A stretch of DNA of 64,000 bases from Ahaetulla prasina (GCF_028640845.1 NC_080540.1:226656794-226720793); one strand, 5' to 3'. Numbered from the stretch's first letter, positions 11,243 to 22,799 are shown. Numbers and translations: made by a program. The notes: generated from the letters alone by a model not told the origin.

Positions 11243-11833
11243 AGAAACAATGCTAAGGTATCAACTCAATTTTTTGCCATTTGAAATTCTCTGAACAATG
11301 TTACTACAAACCAAAACAAGCTCCATAATTTCCTCATTACCTAAATGCCCATACTATCACGTGGGAAATAACTACATGTATTTTCTGTTGTTTGGAATTT
11401 AGAGTCTAGATCAAAAAAAAAAAACCTTAAGAAAAATAATCATAAATCAAACAAAATGTATATAATTCATGTGTCCCTTTCCCTACTAAATGTCTATGGA
11501 GATTCTCAATCATCCAGGTTATGGTTATCCCAAAGGTGCTTTTTCAAAAGGCAACTAAACTTCATTTTTCCTTGAAGACATTTCACTTCTCATCCAAGAA
11601 GCTTCTTTAGTTCCATACAGATGAGAAGCAAAACATTTTCAAGGAAAAACAATGGCCAGTTGTCTTTCAAAAAAGACTTTGGGACTTTTCCTACTAGCTT
11701 GATCCAATATGATTTTTTTTTCCCCTAACTCAATCTTTAATTTTGTGGCACCATTTATGAGACCAAAGCCTGAGCAAAAATGTTAATTTCTTATTTCTTA
11801 TAAAGCTCACCTTAACAGAATAACAACAGAATA
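11064..11833 (+). repeat. left copy of ~770 bp direct duplication
   Basis: Matches 13431-14203 almost base for base, with only a few substitutions and small indels visible (for example near 11270, 11325 and 11420). The left edge falls inside a SINE; the right edge falls at an 'acagaata' junction. The two copies bracket the reverse-oriented L1 ORF1 element. Confidence 0.95.
11529..11690. repeat. fold-back repeat, possibly Penelope-related
   Basis: A left arm (about 11529-11601, from 'cccaaaggtgctttttc' to 'acttctcatc') is answered by a reverse-complement right arm (about 11620-11685, from 'gatgagaagc' to 'gactttggga'). The same fold-back wording occurs at 42806-43022, and it is copied with the duplication at about 13899-14060. 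Assignment to Penelope termini is tentative. Confidence 0.6.
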
Positions 11834-13430
11834 TCATACAAAGAGAATAAGGAAAACCAACACAATCCCAAATATCTTTATCACTTCCTAGTTTTGGATC
11901 TCAGAACTCTGGGTTCAGCCTGACCCAACTCCAGGGCTGCAACAGCGCAGCCGCCCGCCCCATGGTCTATAACCTCCCTTCTTCAATTCCTGGGTCATCT
12001 GATTCCAGGAGGGCTTTGTGTTCCTCCACGAGGCCGTAGCCTCCGCAATTGTACTAATTTTTTCGTAATGCCCTCCCGAAAATCATCAATCCTCTGGCAT
12101 CAGCCATCTGAAGCCCACTCCTTCTGGTACAATTTGCTTGACAAAAGTAATATTTCTTTCTCATTTCACGCACCTGTCTGGGAATCTGCCTCAGAATGGC
12201 TATCTCCTGCCCCTGTAAATCAGTGCCCCACTCCTATGTTTTCTAAGAATTTCATCTCGCCTCTTCTCACAAATTTGACATGAACCTCTCTGGGAACTGC
12301 ATGCGTGCGTGCATATTGTGAATTAACTCTATAAACTCGATCCACATCCCAATTCATGAAATCAACACCTCTCCCAAGAAATTCTCCCAACAATTTAGTC
12401 ACAACATCTCTCAAATCTTCTTGGTCCACTTCTTCCAAATTTTGAAACCTAAGGAAATAAGACATTTTATCCATCTGTAGTCCAAGCACAGCATTGCCTG
12501 TCGTCTCCTCTCTTTTCTGCACTGCCCGCATCTCACCCTCCAGACCTTCCACTTTCTGCTTGTTTTCTGCTGAGACTTGTTGAGTATCCTTTAAATCCTT
12601 TTGGATAGTCACAATTTCTACTCTTATTTCCGTTTGGCCTCTTTGCAAATCATCCAATTTCTTGTCCATATTAGATAACTTTTCCAAAATTCTCTCCATC
12701 TCTCCAGCAGTTGGTCTCTGACCTTTGCCATTGGAAAAAAAAAATACAAAATCCTCAGGCAAGCACAGTATCCTTGTAATTTCCTCCGGATCCACCAGGG
12801 GGCACTCACAGGAGCAACGAGTCCAGAGTACAGTTAGTCAACCAGGAAGCCGAAGGGAAGTGATGTCATCAAGATTCTCATAGTGAAGGCGGAAGCTGGA
12901 CTCCACCACTGTTCCCCAGAGGGAGGGGGGCCTCAAACCCTCCCTCCTAAATTTCTCCATCACCTCTTCTCCAGAGCTCCACAAAACCGTAATCTTCTTA
13001 TTTTAAGTTCTCCTCTCCAGAATGACTCGTGCTCCTTCCAACCGCAGGGGAGAAAACCCCCGCACCGGAGCACTCCACTCGCCACCGATATCCCTTCCCT
13101 TCTCCATTCCTCAATTCTTCTCCGTTCCTGTTCACCACCAGGCTGCTGCAGTTATAAATCCAATGCCCGGTGTCACGGGCACAGCGCCCAGGCGACGACC
13201 AAAATAATGGCCGTGGCCCGTGGCCTCCAAACCCCGCCGAGCCTAGGACGCGCCAGCATCGGTCCCCACAGTCCTGTATGTCGGCTGGGAGACCCCTGGC
13301 GAGCCGTCCGTGCGGCAGGTGTCCTTTTCGGAACACCTGGCCCCTGAGGGCCTCGGCGGCCGGATTCGGGCGCTGGAGGCAGGAGAAGCCTCCAGACGAC
13401 CGTTGCCGCTGGACACCGGAAGTCGTCTCC
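11834..13430 (-). mobile_element. L1 ORF1-only element (HAL1-like), 3'-truncated
   Basis: On the minus strand, a GC-rich 5' UTR (13430 to about 12800), ORF1 (12795-11881) and about 50 bp of 3' UTR. Collinear with the complete copy at 44014-45821 and slightly longer at the 5' end, but it stops in the early 3' UTR and has no poly(A). There is no ORF2. It is bounded by the two ~770 bp direct copies, which is not a normal L1 insertion outcome. Confidence 0.85.
11881..12795 (-). pseudogene. L1 ORF1 protein (RNA-binding chaperone), frameshifted
   Basis: Starts MDPEEITRIL at 12795. It has a heptad-like coiled coil ('KLSNMDKKLDDLQ', 'NKQKVEGLEGEMRAVQKRE'), the RRM-type block ('MSYFLRFQNLEEV', 'GRGVDFMNWDVDRVYRVN') and 'THAVPREVHVKFVRR'. 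Compared with the copy at 44753, 4 nt are missing near 12262, which breaks the frame before the C-terminal domain; the stop codon is at 11881-11883. Family role: trimeric nucleic-acid chaperone that coats L1 RNA. It is inactive here. Confidence 0.85.
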
Positions 13431-14203
13431 CCAGGCCCAAGGTTGACTCAGCCTTCCATCCTTAAGGTAGGTAAAATGAGGACCCAGATTGTTGGGGGCA
13501 ATAAGTTGACTTTGTATATAATATACAAATGTATGAAGACTATTGCTTAACATAGTGTAAGCCGCCCTGAGTCTTCGGAGAAGGGCGGGATATAAATGCA
13601 AATAAAAAAAGAAACAATGCTAAGGTATCAACTCAAATTTTTGCCATTTGAAATTCTCTGAACAATGTTACTACAAACCAAAACAAGATCCATAATTTCC
13701 TCATTACCCATAAATGCCCATACTATCACGTGGGAAATAACTACATGTATTTTCTGTTGTTTGGAATTTAGAGTCTAGATAAAAAAAAAAAAAAACTTAA
13801 GAAAAATAATCATAAATCAAACAAAATGTATATAATTCATGTGTCCCTTTCCCTACTAAATGTCTATGGAGATTCTCAATCATCCAGGTTATGGTTATCC
13901 CAAAGGTGCTTTTTCAAAAGGCAACTAAACTTCATTTTTCCTTGAAGACATTTCACTTCTCATCCAAGAAGCTTCTTTAGTTCCATACAGATGAGAAGCA
14001 AAACATTTTCAAGGAAAAACAATGGCCAGTTGTCTTTCAAAAAAGACTTTGGGACTTTTCCTACTAGCTTGATCCAATATGATTTTTTTTTCCCCTAACT
14101 CAATCTTTAATTTTGTGGCACCATTTATGAGACCAAAGCCTGAGCAAAAATGTTAATTTCTTATTTCTTATAAAGCTCACCTTAACAGAATAACAACAGA
14201 ATA
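13431..14203 (+). repeat. right copy of ~770 bp direct duplication
   Basis: Counterpart of 11064-11833, offset by 2367-2370 bp. It carries the SINE 3' part (13431-13609), the AT-rich segment and the fold-back repeat (about 13899-14060). Past 14203 the sequence continues into a CR1 end, while the left copy runs into L1; this copy therefore probably retains the original right flank. Confidence 0.95.
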
Positions 14204-14545
14204 ACAGAGTTGGAAAGGACCTTGGAGGTCTTCTAGTCCAATCCCCTGCTCAAGCATGAATCCTATACCATTTGAGACAAGTGGTTGTCTAATCTCTTCT
14301 CAAAAACCTCCATTGTTGGAGCATCTACAACTTTTGGACGAAAGCTTTTTCACCGATTAATTGTTCTAACTGTGAAATCTCTCCTCAGTTCTAGGTTGCT
14401 TCTCTCCTTGATTAGTTTCCATCTGTTGCTTCTTGTTCTGCCTTCAGGTACTTTAGAGAATAGGTTGATCCCCTTTCCTTTATGGCAGCTCAGATTTTGG
14501 AACACTAGACATACCCAATTCCTGCAATCATTTTTTATATGTTTT
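14204..14545 (-). mobile_element. CR1 LINE 3' region
   Basis: Begins with the widely conserved reverse CR1 wording 'gttggaaaggacc', 'ttctagtccaatcccctgct', then 'gttgtctaatctcttctcaa' and 'ggttgcttctctccttg'. This corresponds to the reverse strand of the CR1 RT C-terminus and 3' UTR. Repeated 'aacagaata' at the junction matches the CR1 terminal octamer-type tail. No intact frame. Confidence 0.8.
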
Positions 14546-14698
14546 AGCCTCCCACCACTGCAATAAATGCTAAAGCCTCAATTCAAGCCAAATTAAAACC
14601 TGCTCAAATTTGCACTTTGTTTCCTCTATCTTTTAACTGTTATATTGCCTTATTGAAGCAGAGCTCTGTTTCCTTCTAAAACTCTGAACAGATTCATA

Positions 14699-15062
14699 TA
14701 TATGGAGTCCTCACTTAGTGAGCATTTGAAGTTACAACAGTACTGAAAAAAGTGACTTATGACCATTTTTTACACTTACAACTGTTGCAGCATCTCCACG
14801 GTCACATGATCAAAATTCAGCCATTTGGCAATTGACTCATATTTATGAGGGTTGCAGTGTCCAAGGGTCATATGATCACCTTTTGCACCCTTGTGGCAAA
14901 CAAAGTCAATGGGGAAGCCAGGTTCACTTAACAACAATTACCAACTTAACAACTACAGTGATTAACTTTAACAACTGTGGCAAAACTCACTTAATACCTG
15001 TCTCACTTGGCAACAGAAATTGTGGGCTCAATTGTGGTGATAAGATGTTACCTGTACATCAT
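14699..15062. mobile_element. TA-type MITE
   Basis: Same family as 18831-19215 and 48837-49222, with ordered phrases 'gagtcctcacttagtgagc', 'cggtcacatgatcaaaatt', 'gtcaatggggaagccagg', 'cacttaacaac' and 'gggctcaattgtggtgataa'. The ends are diverged. No coding capacity. Confidence 0.8.
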
Positions 15063-15945
15063 CTAAGTAAATGAATTAATAATAATAGGGAGAAATAATT
15101 CATAAAATATATTACAATGCTACGTTTGTTTTAAGTCAACATAAAATAAACTTCAGTGAGGTCTTATGTTTTAAATAAGCTAATGCTTTATCATTACAAT
15201 AAATGAATAACCTGAGTACATTTCTTGTAATTCTGAGTCCCAGATAATATGGAAATATTGTAGCGTACCATAAAACTTGGTCTCCATCCTAGTGTTTGTT
15301 TACAGAATTATAATCTATCTATTATTGCATACAAGCATTACACAACCCTATACAAACATTTCAATGAATCCTGAGTGAACAGAAAGCTGCAACGTTAAAC
15401 ATATATTTTTGCAATTCTGAATGCACACTAAATATTTGTATACAGTTGTTTACTAATAAGAAAATATTAGTAAATAATAATAAAATAATAAGAATATATA
15501 TTAAGTGCAGATGTTTAGACATCCTTCTAATCACTACTTTGTAATACCTCCTTGGACAGAAAAAAAAGTTGCAAACATTTTCTATAGTCAGGTAAGAGTC
15601 TTTCTTTTTTTGCTTTTAGAATTTTTCTCACTCTTCTTTGTAGAATTCTTCCAGTTCAGAAATATTCTTAGCTTTCCTTGCATACTCTGCATGTCTGAAA
15701 CATTTTCAATTATATTCAAGCCTGGGGACTATGAAAGCTATTCCAAAACCGTTATCTTTCTTTACTCTAATGTACTTCATGGTTGATTTGGTTTCAAACT
15801 GTTGCCTTGCTGAAATATCTACCTCTTTTCAGTTCAATTTCTTCACTGACTTTCAGATATCAGTTTCTAGGATATATTCATATTTAGTTGAATCCTTTCA
15901 TATGTCATATGTATAGTATTTCTTTTGCTACTAGCCCCATGCCAA
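15063..15945. other. AT-rich sequence, nothing recognised
   Basis: No feature was recognised; short open frames have no domain content. Confidence 0.55.
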
Positions 15946-15947
15946 GA

Positions 15948-15968
15948 TAGGCGGCAAATAAATTTAAC

Positions 15969-16003
<35 letters not shown>

Positions 16004-16012
16004 ATAATTATT
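15948..16012 (+). repeat. (TAG)n microsatellite after an L2-type tail remnant
   Basis: A short 'ggcggcaaataaattta' phrase, resembling a LINE L2-type 3' end, leads into about 10 TAG units (15972-16001). This looks like the terminal repeat of a very short insertion. Confidence 0.65.
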
Positions 16013-16490
16013 TATTATTATTTCCACACAACCCTGAAGCATATTAGAATCAATTTCATGCTTAACACAGGGCAAAGTGGACTTCCCCCTCCTCCACCAC
16101 CAAAAAAAAAAAAAAGCTTCACCAATTTTGCTCCAAACTAACTGCATCTTTTCTGGCTTATGACAGTTCAATTGTTGTCTAAAACATTTTGAAACAAAAT
16201 TTATCAGGCTTCTCAAGAGCTCCTTTGCATACTTTAGACAATGTGATTAGAAAAAAAGTTCCCTTCAGACACCTCCCACACACAGATTGTTATTTAATGA
16301 TGTGGACATGAGAGATATGAAATAATATACTATGGAAATAAGAGGTTAAGGGCCACAATGTTTGCATACTGCAGAAATTATCATCTGATTAATTTTGGCC
16401 TTTTTAACCACTTTATATAAATAAGGCACTGAACCAACTAGATTAATATCCTACCATATTCACTGTTTTCTTATTTGACTCCTTAAACAA
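16013..16490. other. no recognised feature
   Basis: AT-rich with an A run near 16100. Nothing supported. Confidence 0.5.
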
Positions 16491-16495
16491 CTATA

Positions 16496-16893
16496 TGTCA
16501 AGGTTCCGACTAACAAACCCAAGTAAATCAAAACTCTGAGACTCAGACCTCTCTCAAAGAACTTCTTTATTGGGCATATCATATCAGCATGATTAAATGT
16601 AAAACCAACTATAAATCTTTCTTGCGGTTTCAGTATAATTAAAATAGGAAGTAATTCCCTCCTTAATTGTCAGAGGTCACGTTGGCCAATTAGGTTAATT
16701 GGCAGGTTCTCCACAAACTCCTCCCGATCTTATCCGTCACCTGTGGAGAAGACCTTGGTTCTCAGAGAAATCTCTGTGTTGTTTCTAGCAAAGCATTCCA
16801 TCCTCCTTCCCCCCCCCACACACACACACACACATTGTGTGGCAACTGAGGAACAGGAAAATAGCCTCTGCCAGGTTAGTTTTGAAGTTGGCA
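16496..16893 (-). mobile_element. solo LTR, 398 bp
   Basis: In its own orientation the LTR begins TGCCAAC and ends TTGACA, giving the TG...CA form. The 5-bp direct repeat ctata flanks it exactly (16491-16495 and 16894-16898). An AATAAAG polyadenylation signal lies on the minus strand near 16565-16571, about 70 bp before the 3' end, as expected for R/U5. A short C/(CA)n tract is inside. No internal retroelement genes are adjacent, so it is a recombined solo LTR. Ty3/gypsy or retroviral origin cannot be separated from this alone. Confidence 0.85.
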
Positions 16894-16898
16894 CTATA

Positions 16899-18310
16899 TA
16901 TATTGGGCATATATTCTACATGGAAAAAAAATCACATTTAATTTTGCATTTTGTACACAACTTCTGTTACTTGGGGGCTTACTGAAATATACAATTTGAA
17001 TGGAACCACCTAAATCTTTGTATGCAACTGCAATGTGGAGATAATTGATAATATTGGACAATAACTTTTGTGTAGCATAAATGCAAGCTATTCTTAATAA
17101 GGTGTCAATAACATATAAAAAATTCCAAAACTTCTTTTAAAATCCCTAATATGCAGCATATCTCAATTATACATTCATCACAGATTTTCAAGAGGATATT
17201 TTTAAAACTATTTGCAGTTATCTGGAAATCATCCATAAATAAATCAACCATAAATAAAGCAGTTTAGTAGTTTTGGCAAGCAATAAAGACCATTCTAAAA
17301 CAATTCTGCTTCCTACTCTCCAATTGCACATCTGATGCCAGAATAGACATCTGTACGCATTATATAGTAACAAAAAGAAAAACTATAAATATGTAAAAAG
17401 GAAATTATAATGTGACAGCCCTTTTCAGCATGTCTTGAAAAGTTGCTTCCTATTGTGGTCTATTCAATGTCAAGAAAAAAATATGATGAAATATATTCTA
17501 CCTATCCACTTAAAATTTTGTCCAGATTAAATTAGAGTAGGAAACTTTTTTGGAAGAACAGAACAGAAACCAATATGAAACAGATTTTTGTATGAAACAG
17601 ATCTGACATAATCTTAGCATTACAAGATGGAAGTATTACTAATTCCTATCTCTTGCCTTCCAACCTGAGTTCAAAATAAGAATTTTCTACTTAATAATGT
17701 AATAAAATCTCTCTCTACCACAAAAACATACAAACACACAGATATATTTCCAAAATGTGTGATGATTTCTATTATGACAGCATACAACATGTATATTATA
17801 GCTCTCCAGATTAATAATTCAATTGTGTTTTCAAATGTTTTCCATATTGGTTGCAAGATTTTGTGGAGATTTTTTAAATAATTAGAAATTATAAATAGGA
17901 AAAAAAACTATTACAGAATATAAAAAATATAAGAATGAAAAAGGAAAAAGAAAAAAAGAAGTAACTTCACCCTTCAACATAATAAGTATAAACAATTTTG
18001 GTGATCTCACCATCTCATGAAATACAAGTAGTCTCTTCACCCTATATTTCATCTCTTAACTAAAACCAAAATCCAAGAAACACATCAACTGTTCCTTTTT
18101 AGCAGAAGTCCAGGAAGGGTCGCCAGATATAACTAATTATCTATTTTAACCTTGATAAAAAAAAAACAACCTTGTATTTCTTCCCTATACTTTTAACTGT
18201 CTTGATTTTTAACATCTTCAACTAAAGTCCCAAAAGTTGAATTCTTTTCAGCTTTTTTTGTCCCTTCTCACGGAATCTTCCAAAACTTTAACAGAGTCAA
18301 TCTGTACAGT
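16899..18310. other. AT-rich sequence, nothing recognised
   Basis: Very A/T-rich with A runs around 17900-17960. No feature was supported. Confidence 0.55.
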
Positions 18311-18315
18311 ATATA

Positions 18316-18672
18316 CAGGACACGGTGGCTCGTTGGCTAAGACGCTGAACTTGTCGATCGAACGGTCAGCAGTTCAGTGGTTCAAAGCTCTAGTGCCGCG
18401 TAATGGGGTGAGCTCCCGTTACTTGTTCCAGCTTCTGCCAACCTAGTAGTTTGAAAGCATGTTTTTAAAAATGCAAGTAGAAAAGTAGGGACCACTTTGG
18501 TGGGAAGGTAACAGAGCTCCAGGCAGCTTTAGCATTTAGTCATGCTGGCCACATGACCACGGAGACGTCTTCGGACAGCATTGGTTCTTCGGCTTAGAAA
18601 CAGAGATGAGCACCGCCCCCTAGAGCTGGAAACAACTAGTATGCATGTGCGGGGGAACTTTTACTTTTACTT
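18316..18672 (+). mobile_element. Sauria SINE
   Basis: Recognised along its length: tRNA-like head 'cacggtggctcgttggctaa' with box B near 'agttcagtggttcaaag', then 'gtgccgcgtaa', 'ggtgagctcccgttacttg', 'agcttctgccaacctag', 'cacatgaccacggagacgtc', 'gagcaccgccccctagag' and the TTTTAC repeats at the end. Sauria SINEs are squamate-wide tRNA-derived retroposons whose tails relate to Bov-B LINEs, so this places the organism among squamates. It has several substitutions and a small insertion. TSDs not resolved. Confidence 0.95.
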
Positions 18673-18830
18673 AATTACAAATAAGCGACCATTTTTTTAT
18701 GGTAATCTAATTCACACATGTGAGTAACAAGCTTTTATCTGGAAGGAGATATAGTTTCATGAGGGAATGGGCTTTCAAAGGTTATGGTTCTTGGGTGCAG
18801 AAATCTGGTCTATAATACTAGATGAAAGTA

Positions 18831-19215
18831 CAGGTAGTCTTTGACTTATGACCACAATTGGGACCAGCATTTCATTGCTAAGCAGCTGTAAAGCAAATCG
18901 TGCCTGATCTTACAAGCTTTTTGCCACATTTGTTAAGCAAATCACTGGAGTTAAATGAATCATACAGTCAGAAAAGCACATCTGGCTTTTCTCATTGACT
19001 TTGCCTGTAGGAAGCCCACTTGGAAGGCCACAAATGGTGATCACATGACTCCAAGAGGCTGCACTCCTTATAAATACATGTCGATTGTCAAGCATCTGAA
19101 TTTTTATTACATTATGTGGGCTACTGCAACTATCACAAGTGCAAAGACCAGTCATCAGTCACATTTTTCAGTTCCACTGTAACTAAACAAATGGTTGTAA
19201 ATTGAGGACTACCTA
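18831..19215. mobile_element. TA-type MITE, complete
   Basis: The ends are inverted: caggtagtctttgactta on the left, and a right end ending aattgaggactaccta. TA dinucleotides lie outside both (18829-18830 and 19216-19217), as expected for a Tc1/mariner-type target duplication. The interior contains tandem-like 'gttaagcaaatcactgg' and 'gatcacatgac' phrases shared by at least six other copies in this window. Non-coding; moved in trans. Confidence 0.85.
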
Positions 19216-19219
19216 TAGG

Positions 19220-19945
19220 GGGCTAAGCCTTCAGAGGTAGCTCTGTTAGGGAAATAGGCCAGCTGAAGCTGTTGATCCAATCTGTAATTGATCAGTGGTT
19301 GTGGAGTCCCCACATTTTGTTTTCTATTGCTAATATATGTTTTTGAGATTAATTTTGGTATTCTCTCTCTACTCTTTTAACTATAAATCACCCAGCACCA
19401 TTAAAGAATTAGGCAGCCTCAAAATTGAATTTAGCAACTTAAAAATACTTGGAGAGTAAATACCAATCAAAAAAGGGCAGCTTTAGATAGAAAGAAATGT
19501 ATGGTAGACATGCAAAGAATGCGTATAAATTTAATAAATAAACAAAAATAAAAAATCAGGCAAATAGATGCATGAATAAAGAATTACGCTGTCCCTATGC
19601 AAAGTAAGGAAAGGAGAATTATCTTTCAAGGCATACAGTTTTTCAGATTGACAAATCATAGCAATAAAAAGTCATGTATCTTCTAGGCAAGGAGGTGAAG
19701 TTGTGTGATAGGTCATGGTTTCAAAAGGTTTCAACATAATGAGAACAAGAGAAAGGCTCCAAACATGAAGCTGAAACAGAGATTATGAAGTTATCAATAT
19801 GACAGAGAAAAGAAATTTAACTTCAGGGCAAAAGAAAAATGAAGAGATGGCCCCAAAAAATTTTTTTTAATTGTAGAGAAAGTCAAACTGCTGTTTCAAA
19901 TGTAAGTGAAAAACCAAAATGTGATGGATAGTGCAAGGCATTGTT
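19220..19945. other. no recognised feature
   Basis: AT-rich. No gene or element boundary was supported. Confidence 0.5.
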
Positions 19946-19951
19946 TTTATT

Positions 19952-20345
19952 TACTGTATTTTTCGGAGTATAAGACTCACTTCCCCCCACCCCTTAAAAG
20001 AGGCTGAAAATTTGGGTGCGTTTTATACTCCGAATGTAGCTTTTTCAAAGCTTTTTTTCAGCCCTAATGAGGTGCTAGCGAGTGAACGAATCTCCATGCT
20101 TTGCCTGCTTTTCTCATTGCTGCTCCCTCTCAGCTGTGCTTTAGAAGCTGTTTTTTATCCCCAAGCCGGGGTTAAAAAGCGTGTGTGCGCTCAAAACCAG
20201 CAAACTAATGTGCTGAAGCTGACCAGACTAAGGATGCTAGCAGGATGAATACCTGGTAGGCAGATTTCTTTTTTCATATTTTCCTCCCCAAAAACTAAGC
20301 TGCATCTTATACTCTGGTGCGTCTTATACTCCGAAAAACATGGTA
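19952..20345. mobile_element. TIR DNA transposon (non-autonomous), 394 bp
   Basis: Inverted ends of about 29 bp: 'tactgtatttttcggagta' followed by 'taagactcac' on the left, and on the reverse strand of the right end 'taccatgtttttcggagta' followed by 'taagacgcac'. TA at both extremities suggests a TA target. The interior has no transposase. The superfamily is not certain; Tc1/mariner-like by target choice. Confidence 0.8.
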
Positions 20346-20995
20346 TTTATTCAATGTCAATAGCCGTCCAACTCAACCAAGTAACTCTGGACAGCTTACA
20401 ATTCTGAAATTATAAAACAATTTAAACAATTTAAAAAACATTAAACCAATAAAAACATCCACCAAATAAATAAGTACAAACAGCAGCAGTGATGTTTAAT
20501 TAACTAATAGTAAAGCCAAGTAAAGGAGCCCCTTAACACATTTTGAGGCCTAAGCCCAGGTACACAACTAAATTTTTAAAGCTTTATGAAAAGCCAACAG
20601 GATTGGAGCCATTCTAATCTCCGAGAGAAGAATATTCTATAAGGCAGGGGCTATAGCAGAAATAGTCCATCTTCTAGTTACTACCAGTCAACACTTTTTG
20701 GCTGACAGGGTCTGTAGCATGCCCAATCTTTTGGATCGGATCGGACAGTAAAAACTCTTGAAAAAAGCCGGCTCCTCAGGTAACCCTCAATATAATAATT
20801 ATACTGCTGTTTCTGGGTGAAGGCTCAAAGGGTCACATTAGAGTGTAATGCAATACTGGGGATGGCTGGTTACTTGAGGTCACATCCACTGCCTTGCTTT
20901 TATTAAAATGTTATTAAATTTTATTTTTATTTATGTTTATATAGTTTTATTATGTTGTTGTAAACCACCTGGAGTCACTTAGGTAAGATAAAAGT
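20346..20995. mobile_element. old L2-type LINE 3' ends
   Basis: On the minus strand, 20346-20400 gives 'gtaagctgtccagagttac', an L2-type tail. On the plus strand, 20960-20990 gives 'gtaaaccacctggagtcact', a similar tail. The middle has scattered LINE 3' UTR-like wording. Both are diverged and lack coding potential. Confidence 0.5.
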
Positions 20996-21334
20996 CAGTT
21001 GCTTGGAAATCCTTATAGAAGCCAACATAGGCTGCTGTATTTCATCCTAAAGGGACATGGAATAGAATCATCCATAACACAAAGCAATAGGAACCAAAGG
21101 CTGGATAAAGGTCTTGTCCCTGCTGATTGGAAAGTTAGTTGGGTCAGCTCTGAAGGTAGAGATACTAACACCAAACAAGTCAGAATATGCATCGTTGTAC
21201 AGCACTCTTGGTATGTCCCACCAAGCAAGGCTGTAAGATCTAGATCAGGGTTGTCACACTGGCAACCAGTGGGCCCGATGCATCATGCACAGACCATGCC
21301 CATTCCAGCTCCAAGAAGGGAAAAAACATTGCAA

Positions 21335-22431
21335 TACACTGTTCAACATCTATATGAAGCCGCTGGGTGAGGTCATCAGTGGTTTCAGGGTGAGTTATCA
21401 TCTGTACGCTGATGATACTCAGCTGTACTTTTCCACCCCGGACCACCCCAACGAAGCGGTCGAAGTGCTGTCCCGGTGCCTGGAAGCTGTACGGGTCTGG
21501 ATGGGGAGAAACAGACTCAAGCTCAATCCCTCCAAGACGGAGTGGCTGTGGATGCCGGCACCCCGGTACAGTCAGCTGCATCCGCAGCTGACTGTTGGGG
21601 GCGAGTTAGTGGCCCCAAAGGAGGTGGTTCGCAACTTGGGCGTCCTCCTGGATGGACGGCTGTCCTTCGATGAACATCTGGCGGCCGTCTCCAGGAGGGC
21701 CTTTTACCAAGTTCGCTTGGTCCGCCAGTTGCGGCGCTTCCTTTACCGGGATGCCTTATGCACAGTCACCACGCCTGGTTACGTCTCGGTTGGATTACTG
21801 CAATGCTCTCTACATGGGGCTGCCTTTGAGGTGCACCCGGAGGCTGCAGTTAGTCCAGAATGCGGCTGCGCGAGTAGTAATGGGAGCCGCTCGTGGCTCC
21901 CACGTAACACCACTGCTCCGTAGTCTGCACTGGCTTCCTGTGGTCTTTCGGGTGCGCTTTAAGATTTTGGTTACTACCTTTAAAGCGCTCCATGGCTTAG
22001 GACCCGGGTACTTGTGAGACCGCCTGCTGCTACCCTATGCCTCCCACCGACCCGTACGCTCTCATAGAGAGGGTCTCCTCAGGGTGCCGTCCACCAAACA
22101 GTGTCGGCTGGCGGCCCCCAGGGCTGGGGCCTTCTCTGTGGGAGCATCGACACTCTGGAATGAACTCCCCCCTGGCCTACGTCAAGTGCCTGATCTTCAG
22201 ACCTTCCGTCGTGAGCTAAAAACATATTTATTCAAGCGGGACTGGCATAGTAGTTTGATTTTAAATTGGGGTTTTATTAATATTCTTAAATATTTTAAAT
22301 TTAATTTTAATTATTAGCCGTTTTTGTAATTTTGATATGTTTTAATTTGTTTTAATTGTACATATTTAGTATTTTATCTCCGGCTGTACACCGCCCTGAG
22401 TCCTTCGGGAGAAGGGCGGTATAAAAATTCA

Positions 22432-22492
<61 letters not shown>

Positions 22493-22493
22493 T
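21335..22493 (+). mobile_element. L2-clade LINE, 5'-truncated
   Basis: Carries the RT C-terminal half, a 3' UTR, the hairpin tail (about 22391-22421, CCGCCC...GGGCGG) and a terminal (AAT)n run to 22491. The 5' truncation point is in RT domain 4. It is collinear with the copy at 37824-39979 and much closer to consensus than the relics at 3010 and 26020, so it is relatively young. Confidence 0.9.
21342..22290 (+). pseudogene. L2 reverse transcriptase, C-terminal part
   Basis: Translation, with one frame change near 21700, gives 'FNIYMKPLGEVISGF', then 'YHLYADDTQLYFS' with the catalytic YADD box, 'KLNPSKTEWLWM', 'VRNLGVLLDGRLSFDEH', 'SRLDYCNALYMGLPL', 'LQLVQNAAARVVMGAAR', 'PLLRSLHWLPVVFRVRFKI', 'TFKALHGLGPGYL' and the C-terminal 'TLWNELPPGLRQVPDLQTF'. 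This is the thumb and C-terminal order of L2/CR1-group enzymes; L2 by its wording. An in-frame stop follows GPGYL and the frameshift separates the blocks. It lacks the EN domain and RT N-terminus, so it is non-functional. Confidence 0.9.
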
Positions 22494-22679
22494 GATGGCA
22501 ACGTAATGCGACGGGTTTGACATCCATGCTCTAGAAGGTTCTGAACAAACCTCTGTGCAGATGTTAAAAGTATGCCAATGAATCACTGTGATTTTTTTAA
22601 AACCCTAATTATGAAGTAATTTCATCCTCCAGCCTATATTTAGTCAATTTGTCTGCAAAGATCATGACTTATTATTTAT

Positions 22680-22731
22680 ATGTGTGTGTGTGTATGTATA
22701 TGTGTGTGTGTGTATATATATATGTGTGTGT

Positions 22732-22774
<43 letters not shown>
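22680..22774. repeat. (TG)n microsatellite with TATG/TATA interruptions
   Basis: About 95 bp of alternating purine-pyrimidine dinucleotides. Confidence 0.95.
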
Positions 22775-22776
<2 letters not shown>

Positions 22777-22799
22777 GAGAAATCTGAGAATAGATGGCA

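Larger units (their letters stand above)
21246..22528. mobile_element. hAT-type element split by an L2 insertion
   Basis: The left end is CAGGGTTGTCACACTGG (21246) and the right end TTTGACATCCATG (22528), inverted with mismatches. Candidate 8-bp target repeats are atctagat (21238-21245) and ctctagaa (22529-22536), 6 of 8 identical. The hAT halves total only about 120 bp around the L2 at 21335-22493. Confidence 0.65.

Noticed and set aside
13431..13609. An independent second SINE insertion
   Set aside because: It lacks the SINE head and continues collinearly for 590 bp beyond the SINE with 11242-11833, so it is part of the segmental duplication.
18316..18420. tRNA gene
   Set aside because: A- and B-box-like sequences belong to the Sauria SINE head; the same applies at 3454, 10986 and 51081. 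None folds as an intact tRNA in context.
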